Assembly: GCF_964275005.1 (NCBI RefSeq)
Contig: NC_092700.1
Span: 22,863,674-22,927,673 of the forward strand
DNA length: 64,000 nt
Source: Diadema setosum
Taxonomy: Eukaryota > Echinodermata > Echinoidea > Diadematoida > Diadematidae
Reading direction: 5' to 3'
Shown here: piece after piece, positions 1-11,931 of the stretch
Layout: every line of letters begins with the position of its first letter
How positions within the stretch are numbered: the stretch's first letter is position 1
The notes under the pieces: generated by a model
The model's input: only the letters and a program-made list of their open reading frames with translations
Told to the model about the DNA's origin: nothing
The model's database searches: none
Made by a program: the position numbers and the translations under genes

Positions 1-313
1 AAGACTTGCGCGCGTAAAAAGACGTGCTGGTAGTTCTCACTCAACACTGGCAGTGTGCGTGGGGTCTCCGGTCCTGCCACGGCTACAGTGCTGATGTTCT
101 GTTGTAGTCTGCTGTATTACATTGCATAGAGTACGCCAGTTGTAATGCGATTGCCTCCTTCACGGCACAGTGTAGCGCGGATGAGTGTTAAATAGGCGGA
201 GTATACTTGGATGCGTTAACAGCAAAACACGACCGTCTCTCGATCTGGCCGACACAGGAATTTTTCTCCTCTGTGCGCATTACATAGACTAATCCTTATC
301 CTGACCGCAGGAG
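1..313 (+). other. Candidate 5' noncoding exon or promoter end (weak)
   Basis: This stretch has a higher GC content than what follows and ends in CAGGAG|GTGAGT, a near-consensus splice donor, at 313/314. I see no start codon with an open frame. It could be a noncoding first exon of a plus-strand gene, for example one of the NRF-6-like paralogs downstream. No matching acceptor can be fixed from sequence alone, so the call rests only on the donor and base composition. Confidence 0.25.
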
Positions 314-1285
314 GTGAGTAAACCTTTCACTTTATTCAACACATCAGTCCAATACAAAACGTTTTAAAGCTCACTTGTATTTGTGGAGTGTTTATAGATC
401 ACAGATGGGTAATGGAATACGTGCGTCGTCACATTTGATATAATTACAAAGTACACCTCAGTCTATTTGCCATCATGCAATGATAAAGACAAATTAATAG
501 GCCTAATTATGAAATACATTTGGGGAAAAGCCGTTTAGACTCAAGAACTGGAAAATAATTCATTATCAAACTGAAGGGTTCAATCAAACTGAAATACTAA
601 CTTTACATTTAATAGTATTATCATACATTATAGCATATCGCTACGGGTCAACACTACTTCATGTAATTTGGTGCAGACACATGAAGGCTAATTTATAGGT
701 CTATACAGGCCTAATACCATCGGATTCGGATATATTCATATTTCTTTTCTTTATAAAGGCCCAACATTGTTTACGTGTTGCCAATAACCACAAATGAGTT
801 TATCTAAGTGACACCTAGCTGATCACGACGCAGTCTATCGGTGTTATGATATATATTAAAAAAAAAACACCTGTTTTTTAAGATGAAATCAGCACCTTGC
901 AGTTACAAGATACATCAGATATTATACAGCGTACATAGTGCAGCTCATTATAGAAATTTAATGTTTGAGAAGTTAAATCTTATAAACTACCCATGAATAA
1001 CCTATACATAATTATAGCATATAATCTGCATGTAACGAAAATCGACGATAAAACACTGTTGCACAACATATAGAACGGTTTGGTAAGCTACGTACATTGT
1101 ACATAATATTGTAAATGTACTTTAATTGTTGCCGAAAAGATACGATCGAGTAAAAAGTTCCAATTTTGTTGAGATACCTGAGAACAAGAAACAGTTTCAA
1201 TAATATTCTTACAACTTCTTATTTCATTCAAAATGGCACATCCTGAAGACAGAAATAATGGCGTAACTATACTGTATGTCCCCCC
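314..1285. other. No gene seen; AT-rich DNA
   Basis: No exon with plausible borders or recognisable protein segment was found on either strand. The short minus-strand open frame at 1012-1200 has no family-like composition. Confidence 0.6.
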
Positions 1286-1660
1286 AAAAAATACAATCGG
1301 ATTTCTGCATTGATAACACCCAATATGATTAAACCGTCTAAATACTACTTCAAAGTCTTAAAATATGACATCTTAGCTCTATTTTGCAGAAAACCCCATT
1401 CAATTTGGTTAAGCAGTCACAGACAAATGTGTATTGTTGTAAAGCATGTCATGAGTCCGATTCTTCCAAGTGTAGCACTTGGATGCTCTTGGAACTGCAT
1501 ATCAATGTGTAAACACAATATACAGAACTTGGAGGGAAGGGATTCTTGACATGCTCTACAAATTTCTCTTTGACCACTGAAGCAAATTGGATGGGGTTTT
1601 CTGTAAGATGTGGGCAATGAGTTACAGTTTCATACCCTGAAACTGTATTTTGATTGATTG
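1286..1660. repeat. Dispersed ~370-bp repeat, copy 1
   Basis: This matches 9466-9835 over nearly its whole length in the same orientation. Shared landmarks, in order, are ACAATCGGATTT, ATTTTGCAG, AAGCATGTC, TTGGATGCTCT, ACTTGGAGGGAAGG and CACTGAAGCAAAT. Both copies are interrupted by stops in every frame I read, so this is a noncoding repeat. I could not identify its family. Confidence 0.75.
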
Positions 1661-1869
1661 ACTATTTTTAAAGTTACCGAGGGTACCGTTGTAATTTTTT
1701 GAGACATACGGTAATATTATCTCTTTTTTCATTATGTTCAATCTTCATTCTTAATCAGTTACCTTTCCTGGCTCTCTCCTTATTAGGCGTGCTGACGTCA
1801 TTGTACCTCATCAGTGAAAAGAGAACCGAGCCGAAACTCAATTATTATGACAGCCTTCGGAGCAAAAGC

Positions 1870-3427
1870 ATCGAATGTAACATTTGCGGATACAGATTTA
1901 ACAATATTGGGCTGGCCTGTATCGGTAAAGTAAAGAACGTTACTCATGTCAAGAGAGCGTCATTTGTGCGATCAGTGCGGGATATCCCTTCATCGACGTA
2001 ACCAACTGGAAAACCTCCAGGAGTTGACACAAGATGATTGTAATCAGATGCCGAAAGAGACTCAGCTTTCATGCCAATACTGCGGAAATGTATTACAAAA
2101 CGTTGCCGATCGACAACGTCACGGGGAAACCGTTCACATGACGCCATCTCTCTTTGTCTGCAAAACATGTGGAAAGGAGTATACTACCAAACATTACTTT
2201 AGTCGCTACCTCAAAAGGCACCATGATTTATCACAATCAGAAGCTGGAGACAAATGCCTACTCACTAGTGCTCACACTGACCATGAAGCTACTACAGCTA
2301 CTGACCATTATCCTGATATCGGAGTTCTGGATCAGTCAACCACACAAGCTGAAAACCAATTTCGTACCCTGGATGATGTATGTGAGGAACATCGAAGCTC
2401 AATCGAGACACACTGGAGGGTTAGTTACAGAGTTCGCCACGTCCTTAATTTCGAGTTCGACGGTCTTCGACCCGAGAAGATGAGAGAGTTTGCGGAGGAA
2501 ATATTCGAGAAACAAGAGACTGCGTACAAAGTCAGCGTGGCGTTTGGGTTCATTCTTCGCCACACTGAGACGCAGGACCTGAAATATCAGCCCCCTTCGA
2601 CGAACAGCCCACTATTCAAGGTACCTCATGAAATAACTGACCGAGCATCGCAGGAAGAATTCATCCGAGCACTCCTGCGAATAGGCTCTTTGGAATACGC
2701 AAGAAAGTGCAAGAGACCCAACTTAGAATGGGCTGTGTATCGCATCACCAACATTTCCTTCTACGTGTATCCTCGCCCGGCTTTTACAATCGATTGACAA
2801 TACTATTCTTTTCGACTACATTCGAAGAGACTGCAGTAAGTGGTCTGAACTTCATGACAATGAAAACAATATCCATCTCACCCGTTGTCTATTGGTATCC
2901 CTTTGTCTAGCATTCGGTGCTAAGAAGAAAAGGCGAAGAAACGACGATAGCATACTCCCGGAAGTTCTCTTCAAAATCCTCCGAAAAGTTCAAAGGTGAA
3001 CTTTAAAGGTTCTGTTTACCTTTGGGAGCAGTGATTTAAAAAAAAAATTGTTGTATCACTTTTGATGCATATGTGTAGGTTAGTTGAATCACAAAACATC
3101 ATACCATACATCATAAAACTTTTGCACTGAAGCCTAAAATTTAAGGAGATATCAGTATTTTTTCATTGAACCATAACTGTAGATGGTTTAGTCTGGAAAC
3201 ATTTTTATTATAACTGTTGTTCACATTTTGTTTATTCAACAATGCTTAACATCGATTACACTGGTTCAAATTTTTACATTGGTTGTTTCTATCCCTAACT
3301 CACATTTTAGAACTATTTTGAAGCACTAATGCTTGGTTTTTGGTTCATCTGCAAATGGTCAATTATTCCTTTAGCATATCCTCGAGCGAGACATCATATT
3401 TTGCCACTGAACTACTGGCCAAGAGAA

Positions 3428-3474
<47 letters not shown>

Positions 3475-3660
3475 AGAAGATCCAACTCGCCCGGGACAAC
3501 AAAGTGGCATATGCTCGCCGGAGGATCGTCGGAGGATTGAGAAATATGTAACTACCGCGTAACAGACTTTCACAACAATCACTTCAGCTCATTATCGGAC
3601 ATCAACCGAACATTGCAAGCAATTTGAATGTCGAAAATGTGGGGTAAACTTTGGAAATAC
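1870..3660 (+). pseudogene. Fossil C2H2 zinc-finger region, possibly of a Polinton-like element
   Basis: The stretch has a run of C2H2-type fingers (CDQCG, CQYCG and CKTCG, each followed by spaced His pairs). These are followed by a conserved-looking block with FGFILRHTETQDLKY, KVPHEITDRAS and ITNISFYVYP. From memory, this finger-plus-block layout occurs in invertebrate proteins that sit N-terminal to protein-primed family B DNA polymerases of Polinton-like or similar large elements. A plain C2H2 gene relic is the alternative. The longest open stretch runs about 850 bases from 1946, and weaker related fragments follow to about 3660. No intact polymerase, integrase or capsid region is visible. 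The element is broken, with several breaks, and looks old. Confidence 0.45.
3424..3480 (+). repeat. (GAA)n microsatellite
   Basis: Pure GAA repeat with one GGA interruption. It produces false poly-glutamate and poly-arginine open frames. Confidence 0.95.
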
Positions 3661-3696
3661 TATATTAGAGATTACTTCATCACGAGTCTACTATAA

Positions 3697-3955
3697 GGGG
3701 ATGGTACAGTATTGGTTGAGTTGATGATTCATCTTTTAACTTTTTGTGAGATACTCAGAAACCATTTCATAAAATGTGAAAGAGCATACAATTCTAAAAA
3801 GGAAATCAGAGCTTATTTGATGAAAATCGGTTTTGAAATGGCTGGGACCAAAAATACACCAAAACCAAAGAAAAACAAAGCGATCCTTAAAAAGAATGGT
3901 TCCCACTTTAATTAGGTCCGCTTTAATCGTTTTGGATATCTCAGTAATTATTCTC
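3697..3955 (+). mobile_element. Partial MITE, GGGATGGTACAG family
   Basis: Starts with AAGGGGATGGTACAGTATTG and continues with segments (CATTTCATAAAATG, TTTGATGAAAATCGG, TTTTGGATATCTCAG) that recur in the complete copy at 51612-52008. Only one arm and the centre are kept. Confidence 0.6.
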
Positions 3956-4814
3956 CCATCGCCAAAATGTATAGCAATATTGATCTGGTGAACGTCAGAG
4001 TATCATGTTAGTATGAAGTCCGGTAAAACGTTACAAAGAATAAACTATATAAACTTTTGACATACAATCATGTCTATTTATGGTGAAGCGGCCTAACTTA
4101 GGCCTATGCTCAATAAATAAACAAGTCATATTTCGACAATTTGAAAATGATCCCATTTCTTTGATATTTCCAAGGTGTTAAACAGAGCGCCGTTTTCCCT
4201 ATGTGTGTGTGTTTGTGTGTGTGTGTGTAAGTGTGTGTGTGTGTGTGTGTGTGTATACCTCATACTATTAATGAATTGAAAATATGAAAATAAACCTCGT
4301 CCAAGCCAGTGGTTCTTTTAACTACATAGGAACTATAAAATCTAACGCATTAACCCGACATGAAATCGACATTGAAATTGAATATGTATGGCCTACTTCC
4401 AAAATTACATTTTATCGCATAATGCTATGATTTATTTTCTTTTTAATAGATTGTATTGTATAAGACTTTAGCTTGCTTGAGTTTACTTGTGCGCTATTTG
4501 TGTACGTGATCATGGTGGTTTATGGCTATTGCCATATTGTTTAGATGATTTATTTAAAATATCGCCATGGCAACATAACATAAAACAGTTAACAGTCGAA
4601 ATAAAACATTGTCCATCTACACAAGTTAGATTGATTATTATATCACCCTCGAAACGAAGAATGGAAATGTTGGTTTTGCAGACAGTCCGTCGTTCATTGT
4701 TTATCTTTTGACATTACACGTATTGCTATATCAACAACAGAGGCACACGCGTGTATCGTAAACCGGCTGTGATTTTGTACTGTAGCCCATACAAACACTG
4801 TATAGGCCATATAT
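3956..4814. other. No gene seen; contains (GT)n tract at 4202-4253
   Basis: AT-rich DNA without plausible exons. The only marked structure is the imperfect (GT)n microsatellite. Confidence 0.6.
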
Positions 4815-4977
4815 CGGCTCAACACTAACGGTGGCCCGGTGGCCCGGGGCCACCAAAAACGCACATCGGGCCACCAAAATTTCAGAAATGAAGAATTTGG
4901 TGGCCTGATCGGGCCACCAAAAAAGGTCGGATGTTTGCCTTTGGGCCACCAAAAATAAAAGTTAGTGTGGAGCCCTG
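4815..4977 (-). mobile_element. CAGGGCTC MITE with 7-bp target duplication, copy 1
   Basis: Inverted relative to copies at 31664-31836 and 34784-34940. The ends are AACACTAAC and GTTAGTGTGGAGCCCTG. The centre is built from several GGTGGCCC / GGGCCACC blocks, so it folds on itself. Both flanks are ATAT-rich, in line with the 7-bp duplications seen at the other two copies. Open frames through it (WWPKGKHPTFF and similar) are repeat artefacts. Confidence 0.8.
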
Positions 4978-5010
4978 ATATATATATACATGATATATAC
5001 ATGATATATA

Positions 5011-5260
5011 TGAAGAGTTTGTTTGCAAAAACCGATCAGTCCATTTTTGAAGATTTTGAAGTACGGCCTCTGTCATAAAGTACAAAATAATACCTTTTAA
5101 ATGATATATTGGTCACTACATATAAAGGTATATTTTTGAAGTTATGGTCAAAAGAAGCAAAAATTTTCTTATTATTCTCTTTATTTTTCTTGACCTTTAA
5201 TCGCAAATATCTCCATTTGGCAAATATGGACTTATCGGTTTTTGCAAACAAACTCTTCAT
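5011..5260. mobile_element. ~250-bp palindromic MITE, TGAAGAGTTTG family
   Basis: Terminal inverted repeats of about 33 bp begin TGAAGAGTTTGTTTGCAAAA on the left; the mirror image ends in AACTCTTCA on the right. It is flanked by TATATA on both sides. A related but diverged copy lies at 61731-61968. Confidence 0.75.
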
Positions 5261-5416
5261 TATATATAAACATTGTATCTGTTCCAAGGTACATCATTTC
5301 TCCGTTCATTTCCATCTTCTTCCACCTTCTACTGTTTTACATATTACTACTCCTGATGCTGCTGCTGCCACTTTGAGCATAAATGTATAAGTCATAAAGG
5401 TCTGTTTAAAAAAAGT

Positions 5417-5419
<3 letters not shown>

Positions 5420-5463
<44 letters not shown>

Positions 5464-5470
5464 TATATAC
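5420..5470. repeat. (AT)n microsatellite
   Basis: Alternating AT with one GT interruption. Confidence 0.95.
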
Positions 5471-5974
5471 TTCAAGCGCTTCCAGATTTGTCCTCGAAAC
5501 TATAGGTGTTTCTCCTTAAGTTACAGACTGCTGGACTAACTGTCAATGCGCTGCCATAACCAGCTCTTTATCAGTAACCATGGTAACGGGTTCTAGCTTG
5601 CAGGCAAGACATCACAGGTTCTAACTGACCGCCTCTGAAAGGGAACAGTTCTTTGTTCCAAACATGTATATAATATGTATTATACAGAGTAGGAAAATAT
5701 TACTAAATACTGCTTTTTTTCATCTCCGTTAACTCGTCTACATACACGGTTCAAATTGATCTCGCTCAATTAAATTTGAGGCAAATTAATAGGAAATTGT
5801 TTCTGAAGCAAAGCCACGCAGCAAAAAAAAAAAAAAAAAAGAAAAAGAAAAGAAAAGAAAAGAAAGCTATAAGTGATACCATATTCACGTAATTTTAATT
5901 CTTAGGTTCAAAGTAAACCAAATGAACACCAAACATTATTATGAAACCCTACTAGTACGAGTCACTGTGGACAG

Positions 5975-5975
<1 letters not shown>

Positions 5976-6039
<64 letters not shown>

Positions 6040-6065
6040 TTATTTATTATATATATATATATATT

Positions 6066-6130
<65 letters not shown>
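5976..6130. repeat. (AT)n microsatellite, long
   Basis: About 150 bp of alternating AT with TTTATT interruptions. It creates the false IYIYIY open frame here. Confidence 0.95.
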
Positions 6131-6132
<2 letters not shown>

Positions 6133-7130
6133 TGTACAATTGAAAGGTGCATCTGCATATCAAAAACGATTAACGTTAATTCAAATGACTTTTAATTTAC
6201 AAGATCCACACCCTACAAGTGTGCCGTCTGTTTTATAAAACGTAGGAACAACAGACGATTGTCTTTGTGTTATACTTTCTCTTCCTAAAACACCTGTAGG
6301 TATTTTTCCGTCCACGTGGCTCAAGCCATGAAGAGAGTTCATATCTTTTATAGCTTTCTATTCCTTGAGAGGAATGGAGCCTATACATGTGCATCCAACG
6401 AAGGGAACATCGTCCATCTAAAACAGACTTACCATGAATAAATGTATAGTCTGCATCATGGTCCCTGTATAAGATGATTCGGGAAAAAAAACACAACAAC
6501 AACACAGTAACATTTACATTTACATTAGCCATGCGCATCATTCCAGGAATCTCTTTTTAAACATAACGGAAAACGAATCACTGAAATACATAACGATCAA
6601 CAGTACTGTTAGCAACAACACCGTAATTACCAACAAATTTAGGGAGGAATTCTCGATAATCATCTATATTGAGCAAAAGTCATACCTTTTAATAGCCTTC
6701 ATATAATCACTGAAATCTGTCAATCAGTATGAAACCGATCGCACGCATAATTTTACGGCATCTCAAACAGCTTATTCTCTATCCCACTTTTCTGTTCTCG
6801 GCCCCATCTATAATTGCTCTCGATGGCACACTTTTATACGTGATACCAATCCTGTCGAACAGGAAGATTTTGAAGATTTTTTTTTTTTTGGGGGGGGGGG
6901 GGATGTGGAAAGAGCACATATAGGACCTACGTATTCTACTATAGTAGCATGTGAAGAGAAGAGATTGGCAAAGAATGAATTTAGAGATAGAGAGGGGGAA
7001 AGGGAGTTGAAAGAGAAAGAGAGGGGTGGAGTGAAAGGAGAAGGAAGGAGAAAGAAAAAAGGGCAGAGAAGAGAATGTACAACTTTTGAATCATTTTCAT
7101 CACCCTTTTTCCGCTTTCCTTATCCCACAG
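6131..7130. other. No gene seen upstream of the terminal exon
   Basis: I searched this interval for the exon that should precede the NRF-6-like last exon (the WRFWIPMARLTYCTYLIH-type segment) and did not find it. Contents are AT-rich DNA, a T/G homopolymer run at about 6880-6901 and a purine-rich tract at 6980-7070. Confidence 0.55.
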
Positions 7131-7268
7131 AGCTACGTGTTTACCGCTAACACCGTCTTCTCCTACATGGCCGCCACTGTGCTCTGTCTCCTGGTCGAGG
7201 CCCCCACCATGGGACTGGAGAAAGTCATGTTTGGTGCCTACAAATCCCCGAAACTGAAAAAGAACTAA
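7131..7268 (+). CDS. Terminal exon of an NRF-6-like acyltransferase (partial, paralog A)
   Basis: The exon follows a good acceptor (TTATCCCACAG) and is open for 45 residues to TAA. It has the same length, phase and layout as the last exon of the complete NRF-6-like gene at 26034-26171. Both start with SY, contain a final membrane helix with LCLLVE or LSLLIE, then P.MGLEKV.FGA.K.P and a lysine-rich C-terminus. By my count 26 of 45 residues are identical. In this family the segment is the last transmembrane helix and cytoplasmic tail of the acyltransferase-3 domain. The 15 expected upstream exons are not in the preceding 7130 bases. The gene therefore begins outside the window behind a large intron, or this is a stranded exon copy. 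The open frame and conserved motif argue against long neutral decay. Confidence 0.75.
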   Translation, partial: SYVFTANTVFSYMAATVLCLLVEAPTMGLEKVMFGAYKSPKLKKN

Positions 7269-7321
7269 AGGACAAAGAAGCAGACGACAACGGAGCACAT
7301 TCTACTCTGTCAAATTGACCA

Positions 7322-8170
7322 GGGCCCCATTTCATAAAAAAAAACTTGTCCCAAGTTGATGCTTTTTTGATTGGCTGTTGCTATGGAAGTTGCCATTGCA
7401 GCAAGAGTTGCTATCATATCAACTTATATTACGTGGGGCCCAGGAGACACTAGATATCCAGGACCCCATTTCATAAAAAGTTGATATGATAGCAACTCTT
7501 GCTGGAATGGCAATTGTTGTCATGGTGATGACAAGAATCCAGCTTCCTGATTGGCTGTTGCTATGAGAAGTTGCCATTGCAGCAAGAGTTGCTATCATAT
7601 CAACTTATATTACGTGGGGCCCAGGAGACACTAGATATCCAGGACCCCATTTCATAAAAAGTTGATATGATAGCAACTCTTGCTGGAATGGCAATTGTTG
7701 TCATGGTGATGACAAGAATCCAGCTTCCTGATTGGCTGTTGCTATGAGAAGTTGCCATTGCAGCAAGAGTTGCTATCATATCAACTTATATTACGTGGGG
7801 CCCAGGAGACACTAGATATCCAGGACCCCATTTCATAAAAAGTTGATATGATAGCAACTCTTGCTGGAATGGCAATTGTTGTCATGGTGATGACAAGAAT
7901 CCAGCTTCCTGATTGGCTGTTGCTATGAGAAGTTGCCATTGCAGCAAGAGTTGCTATCATATCTATACTGTTATGAAATGGGGCCCAGAAGACACTAGAT
8001 ATCCAGGACCCCATTTCATAAAAAGTTGATATGATAGCAACTCTTGCTGGAATGGCAATTGTCATGGTGATGACAAGAATCCAGCTTCCTGATTGGCTGT
8101 TGCTATGGAAGTTGCCATTGCAGCAAGAGTTGATATCATATAAACTTTTTATGAAATGGGGCCCTGGATT
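7322..8170. repeat. Tandem array of a palindromic ~180-bp MITE-like unit
   Basis: About five head-to-tail units, three or four of them near identical. The landmark ACACTAGATATCCAGGACCC recurs at about 7448, 7628, 7808 and 7992. Each unit is an inverted repeat: CCCATTTCATAAAAAGTTGA and AGCAACTCTTGC on one arm, GCAAGAGTTGC and a degenerate GGGGCCC end on the other. The array begins about 54 bases after the stop codon of the terminal exon at 7131-7268, so it probably lies in that gene's 3' UTR. Related single copies lie at 27861-28008 and 54144-54308. Confidence 0.9.
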
Positions 8171-9465
8171 ATCTAGTGTTTCTTGCTTTTATGAAATGTG
8201 GCCCTGATTTATGACATTCAGTAATATTAGACGAGGTAAGCATGATTTGTGACTCACTGCTATTAATAAATTGCGCATTGGAGCATGTACATGTGCATGC
8301 AAATTGGCAACCCTGTATTTCGTAGCGTGCGCAATTATTCTATAGAAGGTATAAGATTATTTAACATTATTCGTTCACATCATTTATCGCTTATATTGTA
8401 TCGTAATTATTCCTTTGTTGCAAAAAAAAAAAATCATGAAAACTAGTGAAAATGGATAAAAAAAACCCTCGAAACAGAAAAGGATTATTTAATGAAAATG
8501 ATATGATTCCTGGGTGTTTTGCATTTTTCTTTTTTTTTTCTTTAAGGGAAAGTATTGCAACACTCATAAACCTCTGAAAGACTGATAGAAAAGAAACGTT
8601 CGGATGTTAAATGATACTGAGATCTTGTCTTTGCCACAAACGCAGTGTATCGCCATATTTATTAAAGTTAAGTCGATATTGCCGTACTCCTCCCTTTGAC
8701 TCTTCTTGTGTGATTAAATTCTTCCGATTAAGGGATTTTCCCCTTACATTACGTCATCTTTCAAACTCCGTAACTAGCTTTTAGGAAAAATAACAAGACC
8801 AGTGTTATAAACATCATGACAATCGTTGATTTGATCACTTACCATCACGTAAAAGCCATTGATCCTACTAAGGTAGATATTGGAATCATTTATGGTGTAA
8901 TGCAGTCTAAGAATTATTTTCCCAACCGTTTATGGGTTGAATTCATTCATACTTCTTATTACGTGACGTTCATCCACACAGATTTGCAGACGTCCCCTGT
9001 TAAAACCCATGATTCAAAAAGTATGTTACGATCTCTCTTTTTTCTTGTCTGTCACCCTGCATAGTAAGTTGTCACATGTATCTCTGACCACTTGTAACGA
9101 TCAAGTGCTGTAAAATATTTATTACGCATTTCTTTAGACATGTTAGGCGTGAAACAGTGTCATCACATCTGATTACGATGCTGGTTACGGAATGTTTCAT
9201 CTCTCCTATGTAAGTTTTCAGTGTCATGTTTTATGGTAGCATCGTTTGTTACTGGGTCAATAAAAGTGAATCAAATAATGATTGCAAACTACCCTCATTA
9301 ATTTATTGAAGTTTCCCTCACCGCGGATAAATGTGTCTGTAGTGATGTTCAGTTGTGTTTGAAAGAGTGTGATTTAATTACTAGTTGGGTATTATTGCCT
9401 GTTCCTAATTCTATGAGCAGTGTTCTGTGAGATTGAGTACTTACAACAATATCTTCGGTAAGAAA
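8171..9465. other. No gene seen; possible poly(A) signal for paralog A
   Basis: AATAAA at 8265-8270 is the first good poly(A) signal after the terminal exon ending at 7268. The rest is AT-rich DNA with no supported exon. Confidence 0.45.
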
Positions 9466-9835
9466 AAAAAATTACAATCGGATTTTGGCATTGATAACTT
9501 TCAATGCGATTAAACTGTCTAAAAATATATCATATTACCTATATTTTGCAGGAAACCATTCAGTTTGGTTAAGTGGTCACAGAGAAATGTGGAACGTTGT
9601 AAAGCATGTCTTGGGTCTGTTTCTTCCAAGATTAGCCTTGGATGCTCTAGGAACGGCATATTAATGTGAACACAGTACAATACAGTAGACAGAACTTGGA
9701 GGGAAGGAATTCCTGATATGGTGTACAAAGATCCTTATTTCTCTTTAACCACTGAAGCAAATCAGATGGGTTTTTCTGTATAGATATTGGTAATAAGTCA
9801 TAGTTTCACACCCTCAAATTTGTATTTGGATTGAT
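9466..9835. repeat. Dispersed ~370-bp repeat, copy 2
   Basis: Same family and orientation as 1286-1660; shared landmarks are given there. Moderately diverged, with small insertions and deletions. Confidence 0.75.
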
Positions 9836-9942
9836 TTACCAACTTTAAATTTATTGTTGCGGCCCGTTGCGGTGGGTCCCGTTGGTCCCGTTGGGGGTCC
9901 CGCGGGTATATGTATGTATATATAATATATATATATATATTA

Positions 9943-10003
<61 letters not shown>

Positions 10004-10831
10004 GGGCATACGGTACTGATTGTATTTGCAGAATAATCGTGGCAATACAAGCAAGGGGACGTTTAATGAATTTTCGAAATACATTTGTATTACCAAAATC
10101 AAAACAAAGAAATGTGATTCCCTTTGGACCCAGGGGACACTTGATCTTCGTCACGTTTCCATGGGAACAATCGCAACCGTTATTACAAAATAACTTACTG
10201 ATTAATCCTTCTTGTCAAAGTACAGTGTGGTGATGATGTATTCCAGGATCTTCTTATTCGTTTTTTTTTTTTTTTTTTTCGCAGTCTGATCTGACTGATT
10301 TTTTTTTTTTTTTTGTTGATCCCGTCAACTACAGGGTTCCGCGTACTGTAGATCAACACTGCCATGGAAGGGTGTTGAGTGGGAATGTAAAGTGGGGTAT
10401 TCTTCTAACCTCACATGGATATTTCTTTTTCCTTTCTTCTTTTTCTTCTTCTTCTCCGCCTCCTCTTTCTCCTCCTCCTCCTTCTTCTTCTTTTTCTTCT
10501 TCTTCCATTATGTCATCACATTCATCCTCTCCTTTACATTTTCCGCACGTTTTTTTTTTTTTATCTATCTCGTGTCCTTTCGCCTACTTTAGTTTTGCCT
10601 CTTCTTTTCTTCGTTCTTCCTTCTTCTGTATCTTTCCCTCCATCGTCATTACGTTCTTGTTGTTTCGTTTTTCTCCTCTTTCTCCTCCTTTTCTGAATCT
10701 CTGAATTTACTGACAGAATAAAAATCCCAATCGCAAAACATAGTGAAACCTATCCCTATAGGATGATAACGAGGTAACCAGAACCGGCAGCTTTTTTTTT
10801 TTTTCTACGGTGAGAAGTAATATCCATTCTT

Positions 10832-10899
<68 letters not shown>

Positions 10900-11083
10900 G
10901 AAGTGAAAGCGATGGTCTGATCTCCGTCAGACAACAGCGAGAAAGGCACCGAGGTTGGATGCCTTTATAGGATGCAGTTGGTGTTGACGTTGGTGATGAT
11001 GTTGAGGATGACTATGATGATGATGATGATTGTGATCACCACGAACGAGCGCGAAGGTAATGTCTGACGATGATGGCAAAGAA

Positions 11084-11118
<35 letters not shown>

Positions 11119-11170
11119 CACAGACAGAAAGAGAGAGAGGGAGGGAGAGAGCTATAAAGGACAATAGATC
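9836..11170. repeat. Low-complexity block: (AT)n, poly-T, pyrimidine tract, (GA)n
   Basis: Contains (AT)n at about 9908-10001 and 10834-10893, poly-T at about 10261-10280 and 10301-10315, a long TTC/TCC pyrimidine tract at about 10430-10700 and a (GA)n tract at about 11080-11150. No exon is supported, and all long open frames here follow the repeats. Confidence 0.85.
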
Positions 11171-11931
11171 TCAAAAGGGAAAACGAAGGAGAAATACTCG
11201 ACCAATCAGTGTCAGTAGGACAATTAAGTTATACAAGTAAAGATATCAACCCGTTTCGCGCCTATACTCATTTATTTCATGGAGATCGATTGCAGATTGA
11301 GCAAGTATTTTGTTTATCATTTGACAAGGTTCATCCGTGTTGGCCACTCCTAACCACGATCTCAACATTTCCTTATAAGACCAAATATCGGGACGATTAT
11401 CTATTTGCCCAGCGTGACCGTGAACCCAACTCGAGCTATTATCTGTTTATTCAAACAAAATTGTCTCTCTGCGCAATATTTGTTATCATTTGCATCTCAT
11501 ACTCTGTGCAAAGAGCAAAAAGATAGGGCTTTGTTTTCATGTCAAGACAATCATAATCAGGCAAATAATATAATCGGTGTGGTATTCCGTGTAGAACGAC
11601 TTTGACGGTACACTGTTTCGGAATACTAATACCAGCAGCAGTAGTTGTTCCAGGTCTTCCGCGTCATGGATCTCTCGTAAAGCTGTCAAACTTAATGATT
11701 ATCACTGGAGAAATCTCTCTTGAGATGAACTAGGATGTGTAGTCTAAAATTCACGGAAACATATTAAACACAGCGGAAGGCTCACATCATTTCGTCTCTA
11801 AAATACTCTCTTGATTTCATCCAGTTTGGGCTTCTTCGTTGATACTTCTCAATCATGTCAATAGGCCGTCGTGTCGTATTGTAGGCCGATGTAAATTCGT
11901 ATGCGTAATCGTTGATCGTATAAAGACAAAC

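Noticed and set aside
3329-3562. Open frames with poly-Glu or poly-Arg
   Set aside because: They are translations of the (GAA)n microsatellite with no domain outside it.
4694-5002. Minus-strand open frame with TNFYFWWPKGKHPTFFGGPIRP
   Set aside because: The same peptide appears at 34750-34947 because both lie in copies of one MITE. It is repeat sequence without splice or family support.
5922-6143. Tyr/Ile-rich frames here and at 9798-10154, 14000-14300 and 15729-16073
   Set aside because: They follow (AT)n and (ATCT)n microsatellites.
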